The position numbers and the translations under genes were made by a program. A stretch of DNA of 64,000 nt from Halichondria panicea. Lineage: Eukaryota > Porifera > Demospongiae > Suberitida > Halichondriidae. How positions within the stretch are numbered: position 1 is the first letter of the stretch; each line of letters opens with the position of its first letter. Positions 1 to 9,849 of the stretch are shown here, one piece after another. The DNA lies in the NCBI RefSeq assembly GCF_963675165.1, contig NC_087383.1, positions 3,688,979 through 3,752,978 of the forward strand, given 5' to 3'. The notes below the pieces were generated by a model that worked only from the letters and a program-made list of their open reading frames with translations, made no database searches and was not told the DNA's origin.

Positions 1-476
1 AACTTTACTAGATGCTCAATCAGTTCACTGAATGTAACAGTAACCGAACAGTTCAGTATTGTTAGCACATCTACAGACAAAACGAGTAGCTAGATATCGA
101 ATCGCTTACCAAACAAAGTGCACAGAGACCATCATCTTGAATTGCGCTTATGTTATCAGCATGTTCCTCACCAAACACAGGCAAGGCTGAACTGAAAGGG
201 AGAAAGGATCCAAAAAGAACCAAAAGAACTGTCACCGGTCCATACTGCATGCTAACGTCACTGACTCAGCACTCAGCTAGCTCTGCATGGAGTACAAGTA
301 GTATGTGAAAGGAATTCACTGACACTTGAATATTATTATTGGGTACCAGTGACCAGGGGAAATCCCTAGGGCGACACACCCACTTGACCTTCTGAAGCCA
401 AAAACTAACTTCTCACAGTGCTAGTGCAGTAGACAGAGTCTCTTGTCTGGCGTTCCAGTCTCATCCAGCAAGTATA
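1..476. other. 5' flank of the dehydrogenase gene
   Basis: No reading frame or RNA gene is recognisable here. The stretch should hold the promoter and 5' untranslated region of the + strand dehydrogenase that starts at 477. I see no clear TATA box. Confidence 0.4.
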
Positions 477-3341
477 ATGAGCAGTACAGGTGCAGGTGTA
501 CCAGCCACAATGAAGGCTCTGGTAAAGTCAGAGGAGGGGGTGTCTTATGAGTACAAAGAGGTGCCTGTACCTGCTCCAGTTGGGGATGAGCTGCTAGTGA
601 AGGTGAGGAAGGTTGCCCTCTGTGGATCGGATATCAGCCTCTATCAGTGGAACACTGGTGAGGAGAGTTTGAGGTGTTTTGCAGGTATAGCTAGATTGAT
701 CGTTCACTTTATAGGCGGTTTTTCTAGTTTTTGCTCATAGAGCTAGAGCTAGAGCCAGCTATGTTCGTTCATTTTGCTCTAGTTGTATCCCTACACGGCA
801 AATGTAATTTATGCATCTAAAGTCATGCAGTTTGCTTATTATCATGTAGTTGCTCAAACAATTGCTAACGTTCCCTTCACTCCTGGTCATGAAATGGTGG
901 GAGAGGTGAGTCGTATCTACAGGCCTTGTTCAATTTGCAACTTACTGTACGTTGTCAACTATACATTGCAGCTGTTGCTTGCAGCAGATTTCTTTTTATT
1001 GGCTTGCGTCATTAATTATTTTGTTGTTAGTCACCTGCATCCGATGAAATAGGGTGTTTCCCCTTGTATTTACCAAGCCGCTCAACTTGTATGATGCTTG
1101 TAGCATATAGGCTTGTAAATAAATTACAGAAACAATAGCTGAACTACATGTGTAATAAATATTACACTAATAATTGTACGATTCATTGAACCTCTCATCA
1201 ATTCATACAGATAGTGTGTATGGGTCCAGAGGTTCCTCCTGAGTACAGTATCGGCAGGCGCGTGTGTGTGGAGAACCACTTCTACTGTGGCCACTGCTAC
1301 CAGTGCACTCATGGTAGGCTGTTATTTGACGTCACTCTTTCATCTAGTTTTCTCTGAGCATATGATAATGGGCAATGGCGTTCATGTCTGCTGATAGCAG
1401 TATCTTCTTTTCCCTGCAGATCAAAGGCACATTTGCCAAAACATGGACCAGTTTGGGCATGGAAAAGGAACAATCTATGGAGGATGCTCTGAGTACACAA
1501 TCATCCCAGCCAAGTATGCCTACTTGCTGACCACAGACTTGACCGACTCACAAGCTGCCTTGTTGGAACGTAAGCTGCATGTCTGCATCAGTATCTACAA
1601 TGAATTTAGTGTTAGTGCATGGGGATATAGTAATTAATAGCTACCTTGCTGATTATATAAATAGACTATACGTATAGTTGCATGGGATTTGAAAATGTTC
1701 TATTCAGCATGTGGTGTGGCTCATCAAGCACTGGAATCCATTGACCCTAAAGGAGATGATATTCTTATTCAAGGTACGTTCTTGAATGAACCATAATTAT
1801 TATGTTACAAATCACTGAATTTCCCCCTTTCTCCCTCTCTCTCTCAGGGTGTGGACCGGTTGGTCTGTTAGCTGTTGGTCTGGCAAAAGCTATGGGAGCT
1901 ACTAAAATGTAAGCTGTGTTTTAAGCAAGGGACCGCCACATAAGATCGTGTAGTGTCTATATAATTATTACGTTTTCCTTGCAGTCTTGCAGCAGATATT
2001 GTTGAATCAAGGTTGGAAATGGCCGTAAAAGCTGGAGCTAATGTCATCATCAACTGCAAAAAAGAAAATCTAAAAGAACGAGGTACATAAAGCTTTTGCG
2101 AAATAAAATTAACCTTGTCATTTAATATTGTTCTGTGAAGTTCTTCAAGAGACAGATAATAACGGTGTGGGGAGGCTACTCGAGGCTACAGGGTCTGCTG
2201 TGATGGTCAATCAGTGCTTTTCTCTATTAAGGTACGTAGAAAAATTGACACTACTATTCTAAATAATGATGTCATGATAATTATCTGTTTGTAGGAAAGG
2301 TGGCTCTGTGGTACTAGTTGGACTGCCAAAGGTATTTGTCTACGCTCTACTTCGCTACGTAGTTACAGTGTCATCTGTACACTGCATTACTACAATGTTT
2401 TGCGAGCTAAGCATCAAACATATGATATAATTTATCAATTTGCATCTGTATAATTATTTGACTAGCAAAACATTGATTGTAGTAATACGGTGTTAATAGC
2501 ACCATGCAGGAATATGTACTCCTGATAGCACCCTTGCATGGGTATATACCAACAGGGCTATGGACACTTTGCTTTAACCATTATATTGAGAGACCTGGTT
2601 GTTATAAAATGACCTTGACCATACTACACACAATATTGCAGGCTCCAATCCACATCGAGCGTCCGTTGGAAGATCTTGTGTTCCGGTCCATTACTCTCAA
2701 GACTGTTCACGGACGGAAGATCTTTCACACTTGGAGGGAGATTGAGCGCATTGTCTCGAAAGGCCTGTACGTACAGGCAATACCATTGTACTTATATGTA
2801 ACGTGCGTGCACTAGTTCAATCTTTGATTAATAGTAGCCTATATAGGAATATGGCTTATTGGTTTATGCCGCCTATTTAAGCTACTGATTGTTGATAACG
2901 TACCGTTGTGCTAGAAATAATATATGCGAGTATAAAATTATGTGTTGGTCAATTTTAAGGCTCTGAAAACATTATTTGATGCGATTAACTTATTTCCTCG
3001 TTCAAGCGCTGCGATTTAAAAAATGTACAAACCTCAAATTAATTGTACATTATGTGCATGAGTCCAAATAATGTACACAATTAATTTTTGTAGGATATTG
3101 ACGGATCCATTGGTGACTCATGATATCCCAATGAGCAAGTATGAAGAGGTTAGTTCATACATCCCAAGACACTTATCCTAAGAGTTGTGGTTATTGTAGA
3201 CACTTACATTTAAGACTTGTGGACACTTGCACAATTACGCATTTATTCATTTTCTTCATCATTATGTACATGTACATGCAGGCGTTCAAAGTGCTCATGA
3301 GTGGTGAAGGATGCAAGATTTGTATGACTCCGGGACAGTAA
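477..3341 (+). CDS. Zinc-dependent MDR dehydrogenase, L-threonine 3-dehydrogenase-like (12 exons, 360 aa)
   Basis: Exons read by hand: 477-657, 850-905, 1211-1313, 1420-1569, 1708-1773, 1848-1908, 1985-2082, 2141-2231, 2295-2331, 2642-2766, 3094-3148 and 3282-3341. All have GT-AG borders and join in frame to 1083 nt. The family oxidises alcohols with NAD(P)+. Visible motifs are a catalytic-zinc Cys (C49, in LCGSD), a GHE zinc motif at residues 73-75, four closely spaced cysteines (FYC-GHC-YQC then HIC) as a structural-zinc lobe, and a Rossmann GCGPVG. The C-terminal third (GRKIF.TW, SGEG) resembles E. coli Tdh (341 aa, from memory), which oxidises L-threonine to 2-amino-3-ketobutyrate. Tdh has CGTDVH at the first zinc site and this protein has CGSDIS, so the proton-relay histidine is replaced by serine. 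A polyol or other alcohol substrate remains possible. MDR assignment is firm; the substrate is inferred. Confidence 0.85.
2383..2488. repeat. Small TIR element inside dehydrogenase intron 9
   Basis: The two ends are inverted copies: GCATTACTACAATGTTTTGC at the left and GCAAAACATTGATTGTAGTAA at the right, about 20 bp each with a few mismatches. The interior is short and AT-rich with no coding capacity, as in a MITE or a folded non-autonomous element. It lies wholly in the intron between exons ending at 2331 and starting at 2642. Confidence 0.6.
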
Positions 3342-3442
3342 CAGCTAGCTATAGCACTGGACCACGTTCCATGTTTTGTAGGGATTTGTGCACTTTCAAG
3401 TAAAGTTGACGTACCATACTAGTCATTATGATGGCATAATTA

Positions 3443-3673
3443 TACCGTATAGCGCGACATTTTCGAGGTGCTTAATTTTCGCTGATTTCGTGGGTTAGCA
3501 ATCCTACACAAAAATTAAGTCTACGAAAATTGTTTTTTTAATTAGAATTATCTGCTATAACGTGCAAAGATTAAAGGTGTGGCTTTCGGTAAGCAGTCAT
3601 TCCACGAACATTGTGCAATGAAATGCTTTTAGAGGCCTTACCACGTGCCTCGAAAATTTCGCACTATACAGTA
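3443..3673. repeat. MITE, family A (TACCGTATAGCGCGAAATTT ends)
   Basis: The left end reads TACCGTATAGCGCGACATTT and continues TTCGAGG. The right end at 3645-3673 is its inverted complement (GTGCCTCGAAAATTTCGCAC then TATACAGTA). It is about 230 bp with no reading frame. Related copies recur at about 11911, 12323, 21080, 29989, 35160, 39712, 44870, 47695 and 63436, making this the commonest mobile family in the window. Confidence 0.75.
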
Positions 3674-3825
3674 ACCTCTCCATTAGAACATAGAAAAGTA
3701 TTAAGATATCATTATTACCATGGTTATGTGTGATCGCTGTGACCAAAAATGACTTACCTTCACATTTTGAAAATGCAGCCTGCAATACCAATTTGTAGAA
3801 ATCAAAATTAATAATTAATTATTAG

Positions 3826-3974
3826 TATCAAAAGAAAGCTCTTACGGATGGATATTTGGGGTGAACTCCCTGTATCGCTGTAAACATTTATGATTTGTAT
3901 GCTTACTGCATGTATACAAAATACGTGATAGCAGCCCTAAATATATCCACCTATAAGAGCTTTCTTTTGATATA
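3826..3974. repeat. Short TIR element (TATCAAAAGAAAGCTCTTA ends)
   Basis: About 25 bp at the left end (AAAGAAAGCTCTTACGG) is inverted at the right end (CCTATAAGAGCTTTCTTT). The element is about 150 bp, non-coding, and lies between two other MITEs. Confidence 0.65.
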
Positions 3975-4103
3975 GATCGTACCCATGAAAATTTTGGCAG
4001 CATTATTTTACCAATAGCTTGGCATGTGAAATACCGATGCGTGGGATCCCAGTTTAAATTTTCGCTAACTGAAACGCAAAATTTTGCACGTTATGAAATT
4101 TCT

Positions 4104-4245
4104 AATGGCGGGTAATTTTCGTGAGTTAAAAATATTCGTTAGTTTCGTGGGAATCTAAACGAAATTTTAACTCACGAATACCACCGTTTTTGAGTTTAAC
4201 GAATTTTTTACCCCACGGAAATTACACGCTATACGGTATACGGTA
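4104..4245. repeat. MITE, family B (GCGGGTAATTTTCGTGGGG ends)
   Basis: The left arm GCGGGTAATTTTCGTGAG is matched by the right arm CCCCACGGAAATTACACGC followed by TATACGGTA. It differs from family A by TTTTCGTGGGG in place of TTTTCGAGG. Related copies start at 12114, 17019, 20237 and 30195. Confidence 0.65.
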
Positions 4246-4337
4246 GTCTGAGTCAGCAATGAGCCCCACCCACCCACCCTTCTAATTGCTAGAACTGTTT
4301 AACTTGGCAATGCATGGATAGGACGAGAGAAGGTATG

Positions 4338-4470
4338 ACACGCGTGCCTCGATTTAGCAATTAGCCTCTGCATAACTTTTAGCGTGGGTGGATAATCGAG
4401 GCATAATAATTAGTACGCCCACGCTCAATGTTATTGCAGACGCTAATTGCTAAATTGAGGCACGCATGTT
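4338..4470. repeat. Foldback element with nested arms
   Basis: The outer arm ACACGCGTGCCTCGATTTAG is inverted at 4443-4470. A second inner pair (TAGCGTGGG and CCCACGCT) lies inside it. The whole 133 bp could fold into one long imperfect hairpin. No coding content. Confidence 0.6.
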
Positions 4471-4894
4471 ATGTAGATCTCTGGCTATGTCACACTGCAT
4501 GCCACTCTGCCCATTAATAATGTCACAGTGGCTATATGACCTTGATCTCATGCAGAGATCAAAGGAAACAATACATGCATATACCTGGTACTCTCAATAT
4601 AAATATATGGGTGGGCAGTGTCTTAATTTTATAAGTTCATGAGATGTTTACCAATTACTATTATATATAGTGCATGGAGCAGTTTACATAAAACAAGTAA
4701 GTTTTAATTAGTATATGCTGAATGATGATTTCATCCAATTTTCACAATCAATATACTAATAGTTTATATCATATCCTATTTAGATTGTATGGTATAATAA
4801 TTATATAATCATAGCATATAATTCTACCTCATATAATTTTAGGCCCTAATTATCTGTGATGATTTCGGAGTTCACTCTGTTTGACCTTGTAGTC

Positions 4895-5125
4895 TAGTAA
4901 GATATTTCTTCCAGTTCTTTCTTAGTTTAGTGTTGAAACAGAGCAGCGTAATTGGATAGGATGCTCCGTGTAGGCTGTCAACACAAGCAAATGTCATCCT
5001 GCGCAAAATAAGCCCAGTTTCCTAGGTAGTCTTCCACTCCTGCTAGCTGTAGCAACTCATAAATTGCAGTGCTCAGAAGAAAACCTATGCCTACATTGCA
5101 TGAGATCAAAAATAACATCACTATA
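4895..5125 (-). pseudogene. Receptor C-terminal relic (family of 42275)
   Basis: The minus strand shows the receptor family's TM6 end, the third extracellular loop (AGVEDYLGNW-like), TM7 and the basic tail, in broken frames. There is no N-terminal half. It is the opposite orientation to the intact receptors, so it records an inversion or an insertion at the left edge of the cluster. Confidence 0.7.
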
Positions 5126-5129
5126 ATAC

Positions 5130-5718
5130 CACAAGACTAAGAAAAAGGAGAGGCTGCGAAAGAGGCTAGTGTGGATCGTCTCTGTACAGCCTGCAGAACA
5201 TGGAGCTTAATGGTGCCTTAATTGGGTCTATTTAATTATTGGATTCTCAGTTATGAGCGCACGTGATAACACCTGACGGTGGATGGCGCGCGTCCAACCT
5301 CCTCATGGGACTGGCCAGGTAATCATGTCTTCATTGTGTACTGTGGTTCAGGGAAAAGGGTGTGGTTTCCTGTGTGGTCACAGTAGCTACAGCATACCAG
5401 CAAGACAGTGCGTGACGTTACAGGCTATAACTACATTCCAAACATTTTGGGACGAGTCATTGACAGTCACCTGGCCAGTTCCTTTCCCAAATAAGGGGCG
5501 TGGTTTCCAGTCTAGTTTATCACCACATGTGTAAACACAAGTAATGTGTTTTGTAACAATATATGCATGTGTTTTGTGTACATTGGTTTGGCATATTAGG
5601 AACTGTTGATCAAGACTTTCTGTCATGTGCATGCCAAGCATGTGTTAATTGACCTCTAGATTAACTTGATTAGCACAGATCTCACAATCTTGACAGTATA
5701 GAGAGATCTATAACAACA
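5130..5718. other. 5' flank of oxidase copy 1
   Basis: No supported gene. Two imperfect inverted blocks (GGACTGGCCAGG at about 5308 and CACCTGGCCAGTTCC at about 5469) enclose a GTGTGGTTTCC repeat, suggesting a degraded TIR element just upstream of the oxidase start at 5719. Confidence 0.35.
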
Positions 5719-7248
5719 ATGTCAGGACAAGTAGATCTACACCCCCCACCCAGAGCTGGGCCCTCTAAGAAGGTGGTGATAGTAGGAGGTGGTCTGGCAG
5801 GTCTAGCAGCAGCTCACACACTCTCATCTACTCTCAAGAATGTCAACTTAGACATCAAGTTGTTGGAAGCCAAGCCATACCCTGGCGGAAGAGTCAAGTC
5901 GGTGCCGATACAAGACGGAAAATACTTTGCTGAAATTGGAGCATACTTTTTGTATTACTTTAATGAAGCTACTAGCTTTACTGATTTCTTAGAGAGCCGA
6001 CAATTGGCATCCAACAAGACTGCTGAATCCCATAACGAGATCTTCACTGATACCGGAATTCCAAACATCCATTTTTTGAGCAATGGGGAGTTAATTCAGT
6101 TCTCATCAGCCAAACACTATGAAAAGATGTTTGCAGACGTTTTTGATGAATTGGGTGAATGCTATGACAGAGAAGATTGGAATTATGTGATTCGAAAAGA
6201 GTGGCCTAAAAAGAACAAGAAGTGGCAACGGTCTGATTTTTCCCTAGATGAGTATTTGGAAACACGATATTTTGAAGCCGTTGAAGCCTCTGCTCCAATG
6301 CAGCTGCCAACTGGTTGCACTCCTAGGCATATCTACAATCGAATGACAATCTACGAGAGATTCATGAATGGAACAGACCTTGCCAACCTTGATGTGAGCA
6401 GTATTGGGGAATCTTTTGACCCTGATTGTGAGTACCTACAACGTGCAAACTATTCCGAGATAGTGTCAGCGATTTCAAAAGAGCTACCACCCGATACTCT
6501 TCAGTGCTCCAACGTAGTCAAGGCGATTAATTGGACTGAAAAAGCTGCTAATAGTGAGAGTATCCCACCCATTACAGTTCACTGTGAAAATGGCCAGGCT
6601 TATGATGCTCACCATGTGATAATAACCACATCATTAGGAGTGCTGAAATTATGGGCTAGTATCAATGAAACTTTTAGTCCCTCTCTCCCGGCAGACAAAC
6701 TGGAAGCCATATCAAAACTAGGTATGGGTGAAGGATGCAGTGTTTTTTACGAGTTCTCGGCTCCTCTGATTGACAAAGAACATCAAGTTATTGAACTATT
6801 TTGGCTGGAAGAAGAGTTGCAGTATCTTTCCAAATATCCGTGGGCCCAGTCACTCGATGCATTCATCAGGCAAAAAGACTCAAACGTATACGGTACATGG
6901 TTTGCTGCTGACAAAGCTAGAGGAATTGAGGCTGCCACAAATCAGGAGAGAATCGATGGAATCAGCTTGGTACTCGAGAAATTCTTGAAAAAACGAATTT
7001 GCCCCACAAGAGTAATCATTGGCGCCTGGACTAGTGACCCGCATGTGCTGGGTGTGTATTCTTATTGTGCTAAAGGTAGTGATGAAATGGACCGTGTCGC
7101 CCTCTCTGAGCCGGTTGATGGTTCGAGCTCGATGCAGCTGCTCTTTGCAGGGGAGGCCACTCATGTATCGTTGTTTGGAACAACCAATGGTGCATTCGAA
7201 ACAGGAGTGAGGGAAGCAAAACGATTACTAGAACATTACAGTATATAG
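5719..7248 (+). CDS. PAOX/SMOX-like flavin amine oxidase, copy 1 (intact, 509 aa)
   Basis: This is an intronless gene of the FAD-dependent amine oxidase family, whose members oxidise polyamines to an aldehyde, a smaller amine and H2O2. Evidence by residue: dinucleotide motif GGGLAG at 23-28 after a beta strand, E50 as the likely ribose-binding acid, GGR at 56-58, a substrate domain with AHHVI, and the FAD-closing FAGEAT at 476-481. Length matches human PAOX (about 511 aa). Two active-site features of the family differ. The loop expected as GAHWIHG reads GAYFLYYF, and the flavin-proximal lysine of the NNKIF segment is S341 (GCSVF). The C-terminus HYSI is not a peroxisomal SRL/PRL-type signal and no secretion signal is evident, so cytosolic location is likely. 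It differs from the other copies by a KKNKKW insertion near residue 165-173. The start follows the MSGQ shared with its paralogs. An AATAAA lies at 7406. Confidence 0.9.
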   Translation: MSGQVDLHPPPRAGPSKKVVIVGGGLAGLAAAHTLSSTLKNVNLDIKLLEAKPYPGGRVKSVPIQDGKYFAEIGAYFLYYFNEATSFTDFLESRQLASNKTAESHNEIFTDTGIPNIHFLSNGELIQFSSAKHYEKMFADVFDELGECYDREDWNYVIRKEWPKKNKKWQRSDFSLDEYLETRYFEAVEASAPMQLPTGCTPRHIYNRMTIYERFMNGTDLANLDVSSIGESFDPDCEYLQRANYSEIVSAISKELPPDTLQCSNVVKAINWTEKAANSESIPPITVHCENGQAYDAHHVIITTSLGVLKLWASINETFSPSLPADKLEAISKLGMGEGCSVFYEFSAPLIDKEHQVIELFWLEEELQYLSKYPWAQSLDAFIRQKDSNVYGTWFAADKARGIEAATNQERIDGISLVLEKFLKKRICPTRVIIGAWTSDPHVLGVYSYCAKGSDEMDRVALSEPVDGSSSMQLLFAGEATHVSLFGTTNGAFETGVREAKRLLEHYSI

Positions 7249-7555
7249 ATTGATGCTTACTATACATTTGTTATGCATGCATGCATATAAATTTATTGCG
7301 TGTTGATGTACAAGGAATTGAATGCTATAAGCTATGCGCTTAGATGTAGGTTACAGGAATATCTCATGATGGGAAGTAGTTATTCCCAATTAGATATTTA
7401 CGGGAAATAAAACATTCTAAGGAATGATTATGTTTATACAGGATACAATGTTAGTATTCTAGCCATTAATACAAGTAATGATCTTATCATCTACCACTTT
7501 TAATTTGGTATAGGTGAAAATAAAAAGCACAGGTATGATCAATTTGAAACTGTTT
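7249..7555. other. Spacer between tail-to-tail oxidase genes 1 and 2
   Basis: A 307-bp AT-rich spacer separates two oxidase genes that are inverted copies of each other. It carries an AATAAA on the + strand at 7406 and TTTATT (AATAAA on the - strand) near 7290, so the 3' ends may overlap. No gene is present. Confidence 0.5.
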
Positions 7556-9070
7556 CTATATATTGTAATGTTCTAGCAACCGTTTAGCTTCCCTCACTCC
7601 AGATTCGAATGCGCCATTAGTTGTTCCATACATTGATACATGCGTAGCCTCCCCTGCAAAGAGCAGCTGCATCGAGCTCGAACCATCAACCGGCTCAGAG
7701 AGGGCGACACGGTCCATTTCATCACTACCTTTAGCACAATAAGAATACACACCCAGCACATGAGGGTCACTAGTCCAGGCGCCAATGATTACTCTTGTGG
7801 GGCAAATTCGTTTTTTCAAGAACTTCTCGAGTACCAAGCTGATTCCTTCGATTCTCTCCTGATTTGTGGCAGCCTCAATTCCTCTAGCCTTGTCAGCAGC
7901 AAACCATGTGCCGTATACGTTTGAGTCTCTTTGTCTAATCATTACATCGAGTGACTGAGCCCATGGATATTTGGAAAGATACTGCAACTCTTCTTCCAGC
8001 CAAAATAGTTCAATAACTCGATGTTCTTTGTCAATCAGAGGAGCCGAGAACTCGTAAAAAACACTGCATCCTTCGCCCATACCTAGTTTTGATATGGCTT
8101 CCAGCTTGTCTGCCGGGAGAGAGGGACTAAATGTTTCATTGATACAAGCCCATAATTTCAGCACTCCTAATGACGTGGTTACTATCACATGGTGAGCATC
8201 ATAAACCTGGCCATTTTCACAGTGAACTGTAATGGGAGGGATATCACTCTCACTATTAGCAGCTTTGTCAGTCCAGTTGATCGCCTTGACTACGTTGGAG
8301 CACTGAAGAGTATCGGGTGGTAGCTCTTTAGAAATGGCCGATACTATCTCGGAATAGTTTGCACGTTGTAGGTACTCACAATCAGGGTCTAAGTAATCTC
8401 CATAAGCGCTCGCATCAAGGTTGGCAAGGTCTGTTCCATTCATGAATCTCTCGTAGATAATCATTCGATTGTAGATATGCCTAGGAGTGCAACCAGTTGG
8501 CAGCTGCATTGGAGCAGAGGCTTCAACAGCTTCAAAATATCGAGCTTCTAAATACTCTTCAGGCGGGAGATACGTCCTGTTCGTTTTAGGCCACTCTTTT
8601 CGAATCACATAATTCCAATCTTTCTTGTCATAGCATTGGCACAATTCCTCCACAAGTTCCGCAAACATTGTTTCATAGTGTTTGGCTGATGAGAACTGAA
8701 TTTCTTCGCCATTGCTCAAAAAATGGATGTTTGGAATTCCAGTATCAGTAAATATTTCATTATGGGATTCAGCAGTCTTGTTGGATGCCAATTGTCGGCT
8801 CTCCAAGAAATCAGTAAAATTAGTAGCTTTGTTAAAGTAATACAAAAAACACGCTCCAATTTCAGCGAAGTATTTTCCGTCTTGTATCGGCACCGACTTG
8901 GCTCTTCCGCCAGGGTATGGCTTGGCTTCCAACAACTTGATGTCTAAGTTGATATTCTTGAGAGTAGATGAGAGTGTGTGAGCTGCTGCTAGACCTGCCA
9001 GACCACCTCCTACTATCACCACCTTCTTGGAGGGCCCAGCTCTGGGTAGGGAATGAAGCTGTCCTGACAT
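7556..9070 (-). CDS. PAOX/SMOX-like flavin amine oxidase, copy 2 (intact, 504 aa)
   Basis: An intact inverted paralog of the copy at 5719. The chosen start (MSGQLHSL) matches copies 1 and 5. An in-frame ATG at 9145 would add 25 residues (MSDTVLKLQ...) that are conserved only in the recently duplicated copies 3 and 4, so the extension is possible but unproven and does not look like a signal peptide. It carries the same GGGLAG, GGR and FAGEAT motifs and the same loss of the WIHG loop (here GACFLYYF) and the lysine. It ends in HYNI. It faces the receptor at 9850 head-to-head with 779 bp between the starts, so a shared promoter region is plausible. It is the parent or sister of the frameshifted copy at 25613, with nearly identical sequence including flanks. 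Confidence 0.9.
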   Translation of the reverse strand: MSGQLHSLPRAGPSKKVVIVGGGLAGLAAAHTLSSTLKNINLDIKLLEAKPYPGGRAKSVPIQDGKYFAEIGACFLYYFNKATNFTDFLESRQLASNKTAESHNEIFTDTGIPNIHFLSNGEEIQFSSAKHYETMFAELVEELCQCYDKKDWNYVIRKEWPKTNRTYLPPEEYLEARYFEAVEASAPMQLPTGCTPRHIYNRMIIYERFMNGTDLANLDASAYGDYLDPDCEYLQRANYSEIVSAISKELPPDTLQCSNVVKAINWTDKAANSESDIPPITVHCENGQVYDAHHVIVTTSLGVLKLWACINETFSPSLPADKLEAISKLGMGEGCSVFYEFSAPLIDKEHRVIELFWLEEELQYLSKYPWAQSLDVMIRQRDSNVYGTWFAADKARGIEAATNQERIEGISLVLEKFLKKRICPTRVIIGAWTSDPHVLGVYSYCAKGSDEMDRVALSEPVDGSSSMQLLFAGEATHVSMYGTTNGAFESGVREAKRLLEHYNI

Positions 9071-9163
9071 TACACTGGCTATAAGGCTATAAGGCTGTAA
9101 GTAATAAAAATGGCTTGGTTGGAGCTTAAGAACTGTGTCACTCACTAAACCACTGTACTGTAT

Positions 9164-9286
9164 ATGGCTTTTAGGTCAGGAATGACAGAGGAAGCCAATG
9201 TAATTCAAGCCATGCAGGTACTCATGCAGCCATGCATTTCATGCTTCCAAGAAAATAGACACATGCATGCAGTAAGTGATCTTAAT
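9164..9286 (+). other. Conserved exon-like block between oxidase and receptor
   Basis: A small frame encodes SGMTEEANVIQAMQ. It is preceded by a splice-acceptor-like GGCTTTTAG and ends CAG|GTACTC, as an internal exon would (43 nt). The same block recurs at about 15349, 27220 and 33567, and survives in the last even though the surrounding flank has diverged. I do not recognise the protein. It may be an exon remnant carried with the duplications or a conserved regulatory stretch. Confidence 0.35.
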
Positions 9287-9744
9287 TAGCTGAGAATTTA
9301 TATGTATCAAAGGAAATTTCTTTGAAAAGAAAATGCATGACACAATACATGCATTTCCTGTGTTAGAGCTAGAGTCTATACTAAAATTAATTAAGAGTGC
9401 TGACATCTACATTTTTTTGAGCTGGATTTTCTTTGACTCATTCATGCAACTGTGAACCACGTTCACAGTGTCAGTGGTTCATGTCGGTTAACATGTCGGT
9501 TCATGTCGGTTAACACACTTGAAAAGAATAATATTCATAGCAGTGTTACATAATGCAGCAGAACAATTCCCAGATAAGTTTGCAACCCGACGTCCCTGGC
9601 GGGACGGTCGAGCCACGCCCAACTAGTATCTATAGTGAATACATACAATTAATATAATGTCAATCGTAAATTTAAAAGTACAATTCTCGATTATTTAATT
9701 GCTAAAGTAATTTCAGCCAAAACAGTCCTGCTAGATGAATAGGA

Positions 9745-9775
9745 GTGAACGACAACTATACAGTGCCGAGAATAG
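9745..9775 (+). promoter_or_regulatory. Conserved upstream box of receptor genes (GTRAACGACA)
   Basis: GTGAACGACA starts 105 bp before the receptor ATG at 9850. The equivalent GTRAACRACA lies 105 bp upstream at 15811, 97 at 21817, 105 at 27817, 105 at 42170 and 106 at 45676. A second conserved block, CAAGAATGCAA, follows about 30-35 bp later. Position and sequence are kept across otherwise diverged flanks. Function is inferred only from conservation. Confidence 0.4.
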
Positions 9776-9849
9776 CAAGAATGCAAAAGTCACACTTATC
9801 TCTTTCATAATTATAGATTGAAATTTATTATACACAAGAACTCAAGAAA

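Noticed and set aside
5283-5641. Overlapping 83- and 84-aa frames upstream of oxidase 1
   Set aside because: They lie on opposite strands over an inverted-repeat region, with no family resemblance or splice context.
9071-9145. 25-codon N-terminal extension of oxidase copy 2
   Set aside because: It is present only in the recently duplicated copies 2-4 and absent from copies 1 and 5. It resembles no targeting signal. Noted as possible but not used.
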